In this document: positions 61,954 to 64,000 of the stretch, piece after piece | Numbering within the stretch: position 1 is the first letter of the stretch | Layout of the letters: each line of letters opens with the position of its first letter | From: Membranihabitans marinus | Lineage (GTDB): Bacteria > Bacteroidota > Bacteroidia > Chitinophagales > Saprospiraceae | Direction of reading: 5' to 3' | Assembly: GCF_019802045.1 (NCBI RefSeq) | Contig: NZ_JAHVHU010000012.1 | Location: forward strand, 62,001-126,000 | DNA: 64,000 nucleotides | Notes under the pieces: model-generated | What the model saw: the letters and a program-made list of their open reading frames with translations, nothing else | Databases searched by the model: none | Told to the model about the DNA's origin: nothing | Made by a program: the position numbers and the translations under genes

Positions 61954-63876
61954 ATGAAATCAAAAAATATCAAGACTTATATTCCTCCTTTTGTTGTAAT
62001 ATTTTGTTTGCACATACTTGCAGCCTCATGCGGGGTCGATACAGAAAAACAAAGACCTCCTTTTCGGTTGGGGAATAATGACTTAAATGCAATTGCGATT
62101 TCTTCAAATGCGTCAGAGAGGGAGAAATTTGCAGCAGATGAACTCATAGACTATTTCTATAAAATAACAGATGAAAAGATCCCACTGATCCAAATTAGGG
62201 ATTCAATTATTCCTGAAGGTGTGATTGCTGTAGGTAATTTGGCCATTGAATCAGGAATAATAGCTAGAAAGGAACTTGATTCTGTGACTAATGATGGTTT
62301 TATAATTCGAATTAATGAAAATAATGGAGTCTTATGTGGCTGGCGGGATTTGGGTACTGTATATGGTGCTTATGAGCTCTTAAGTAGATTAGGTGTAAAA
62401 ATTTATGCACAGGATTGTGAAATTGTCCCAAGAAAGTCCATTGTGATGATACCTGGAATGAATCTTTCAATTAAACCCCATTATGATTTAAGGTCGATTT
62501 TTAAAATGGATGTTTATTATCCTGGATTTCAATCATACCTTAAATTAGGATATTCACCCAATGATGACTTAGGATATCATGGAGACCTTGGTGTTCCAGG
62601 TGAGAGAAATTGGGTTCATTCTGCCAGCTACCTGATGCCATACCAAAAATTTGGTAAAGAACATCCAGAATTTTTTGCACTAAAAAAGGATGGGCAAAGG
62701 TATAATGGGGTTGGAGCACCTGGACATTTATGCATGTCAAATATGAAAATGCGTGCAGTAGGGGCAGAACGATTACTGTCATTGGTAGAACAGCAAAAGG
62801 ACAGATCTTATTTTGTTGTTACAGCAGGTGATGGCGGACCTCAAAATTGGTGTCAGTGTGCTGAGTGTAAAGCATTTGATGCAAAACCAGGTGTTCATAT
62901 GACTGATCGTCTGATGGATTATGTCAATTACAATGCGCGAAAAGTTACTGAAAAATTTCCCGACAAAAAAATACTTACACTGGCATATGGTTCTGCATCA
63001 GCAAGTCCTCCAGAAAGAATTGGACCAGACTCAAATGTTATGGTCATGTATGCTCCATTGCATCGCCCCGAACCTAATTATGATGGTGAATGTCACAGTC
63101 ATGGATTGGATTGCTTCGATAATTTATGGGCAAAAGAAGATATTGAGAGCTGGCTGTCATTTTATCCTGACAACATGTATATTTTTGACTATCCGAGGAA
63201 TTATTATAGATGGTATCAGCCTTTTGGAAGTTTTTATGCAATGGTTGATAAAATGAATTATTATGCTACCAAGGGGATTCGTGGAATCACATTCTGTGTC
63301 GTTCCTGCGAATTTCCGAAACTTGTTTTTGTACGTCATGGCGCAATTGCTTTGGGAACCAGACTCAAATGTTGAAGATTTAATTGATGAATTTATGTCAG
63401 TTTACTATGGAACCGCCGCTCCAGACATTAGAGAGTACTTTGATTTTATGTATAATGAAATCGATGTTCGTGATGTACATCAACACAGTGAGAAATCAAA
63501 TCCAGCACTTGTAACGCCTGAATTTTCAAATTTGGCATTAGAGATGTTTGAACGCGCCCAGAAAGCAGTTGCTCAAGATTCTGTTCTTTTATCTCGTGTT
63601 GAATTTGAGATGTTTAGTGTTCTTTGGGCCGATATTGATCAGAGAAATACCCTGAAAAACAATCTCTCAATCGATCTTGCTACTCATGCGAAACGTTTTG
63701 GTGAGTTGGTTCGAATTGCAAAAGAACATAAAATGATTAATGTAGGAGGTAGAGTTGGTTTTAAAGAATGGGTACAGCAGGTATCACCTATACGCCTCCA
63801 AAACGAGTTGTGGTATAACGATCCTGCAATTGATGTTTTTATCAGTGACCCGGAGAATCTTTTCCAATATAATTGA
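61954..63876 (+). CDS. DUF4838 lipoprotein, glycosidase-associated
   Basis: This 640-residue protein has a lipobox (ILAASC, Cys about 27). An N-terminal alpha-glucuronidase/GH20-type beta-alpha domain follows (NDLNAIAISSNASEREKFAADELIDYFYKITD, about 35-165, with AYELLSRLGVKIY). The DUF4838 barrel covers about 200-480. Near residue 300, GDGGPQNWCQCAECKAF carries a C-Q-C-A-E-C cluster as in the protein at 54269. Members of DUF4838 are secreted and suspected glycoside hydrolases. It is at the end of the operon, 2 bases after the preceding stop, so strongly coupled. It is probably anchored on the outer or periplasmic membrane face. Confidence 0.9.
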   Translation: MKSKNIKTYIPPFVVIFCLHILAASCGVDTEKQRPPFRLGNNDLNAIAISSNASEREKFAADELIDYFYKITDEKIPLIQIRDSIIPEGVIAVGNLAIESGIIARKELDSVTNDGFIIRINENNGVLCGWRDLGTVYGAYELLSRLGVKIYAQDCEIVPRKSIVMIPGMNLSIKPHYDLRSIFKMDVYYPGFQSYLKLGYSPNDDLGYHGDLGVPGERNWVHSASYLMPYQKFGKEHPEFFALKKDGQRYNGVGAPGHLCMSNMKMRAVGAERLLSLVEQQKDRSYFVVTAGDGGPQNWCQCAECKAFDAKPGVHMTDRLMDYVNYNARKVTEKFPDKKILTLAYGSASASPPERIGPDSNVMVMYAPLHRPEPNYDGECHSHGLDCFDNLWAKEDIESWLSFYPDNMYIFDYPRNYYRWYQPFGSFYAMVDKMNYYATKGIRGITFCVVPANFRNLFLYVMAQLLWEPDSNVEDLIDEFMSVYYGTAAPDIREYFDFMYNEIDVRDVHQHSEKSNPALVTPEFSNLALEMFERAQKAVAQDSVLLSRVEFEMFSVLWADIDQRNTLKNNLSIDLATHAKRFGELVRIAKEHKMINVGGRVGFKEWVQQVSPIRLQNELWYNDPAIDVFISDPENLFQYN

Positions 63877-64000
63877 TTTTTTATTTAGGCAACTAGCCAC
63901 TAAAATAGTTTGCCGGACATGATATAGCCTGAATCATCCCCAGCAACTTTCCTTCATAAGGCTTCTGTTAAAACTGTAGTAATACATTTCGAGGTAGTCC
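63877..64000. other. Window end, no gene seen
   Basis: This is a 124-base AT-rich stretch after the DUF4838 stop. There is no terminator hairpin, and no coding frame can be judged because of the window edge. Confidence 0.4.

Overview
The window looks like a chromosomal segment of a Bacteroidota member, probably from the Saprospiria or a related marine or soil polymer-degrading lineage. The evidence is four SusC/SusD pairs, FecR-type anti-sigma factors with their ECF sigma factors, a DUF4249 lipoprotein paired with a TonB receptor, a CzcA-TolC fusion typical of the phylum, promoter -7 elements of the TAnnTTTG type, and abundant intergenic hairpin repeats. No rRNA, tRNA, prophage, integrase, transposase or CRISPR array was seen.

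Layout. 1-1366 (minus): the end of an operon with a von Willebrand factor A protein, cut by the window edge, and a small GlsB/YeaQ-type membrane protein. 1670-11756 (plus): two tandem, clearly duplicated SusC-SusD pairs with no enzyme or regulator attached, closed by a good intrinsic terminator. 12115-19823: a secreted calcineurin-like phosphoesterase (minus), an orphan antitoxin-like protein, a small lipoprotein (minus), a Gfo/Idh/MocA oxidoreductase, and a TonB receptor with its DUF4249 lipoprotein. 20379-27274 (plus): a complete trans-envelope signalling cassette (ECF sigma, FecR, SusC with an N-terminal STN signalling domain, SusD). 27388-36593 (plus): a heavy-metal resistance cluster (Cys/His-rich small protein, CzcA fused to TolC, CzcB-like adaptor, P1B-4-type ATPase). 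36823-41818: a glycosyltransferase-like gene, a repeat-filled spacer, and class I ribonucleotide reductase (nrdB, nrdA). 42336-45218 (minus): a sulfatase flanked by two copies of a three-hairpin repeat, and an ECF sigma factor. 45219-47077 is a non-coding hairpin field with a perfect-looking 365-bp tandem duplication.

47078-63876 (plus) is the most interesting part. It runs FecR, STN-SusC, SusD, then a compact operon: a TIM-barrel protein of GH20-like appearance, a second TIM-barrel protein, a SIS-domain sugar isomerase-like protein, a free-standing oxidoreductase C-terminal-like domain, a Gfo/Idh/MocA dehydrogenase, an exported paralogue of the first TIM-barrel protein, a sodium:solute symporter, a secreted protein of unknown function and a DUF4838 lipoprotein. 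Base composition falls sharply (about 50% to about 33% GC by hand counts of single lines) inside the SusC gene, just after its signalling domain and TonB-box region. This suggests that a foreign AT-rich utilisation locus was joined to a resident sensor module. I infer an undescribed saccharide (perhaps amino-sugar or uronic-acid containing) import and catabolism locus that carries no standard, easily recognised polysaccharide lyase or hydrolase.

Most start sites rest on signal peptides, family alignment from memory and gene overlap, because Bacteroidota ribosome binding sites are weak. Functions are from recognised motifs only; no database search was run.
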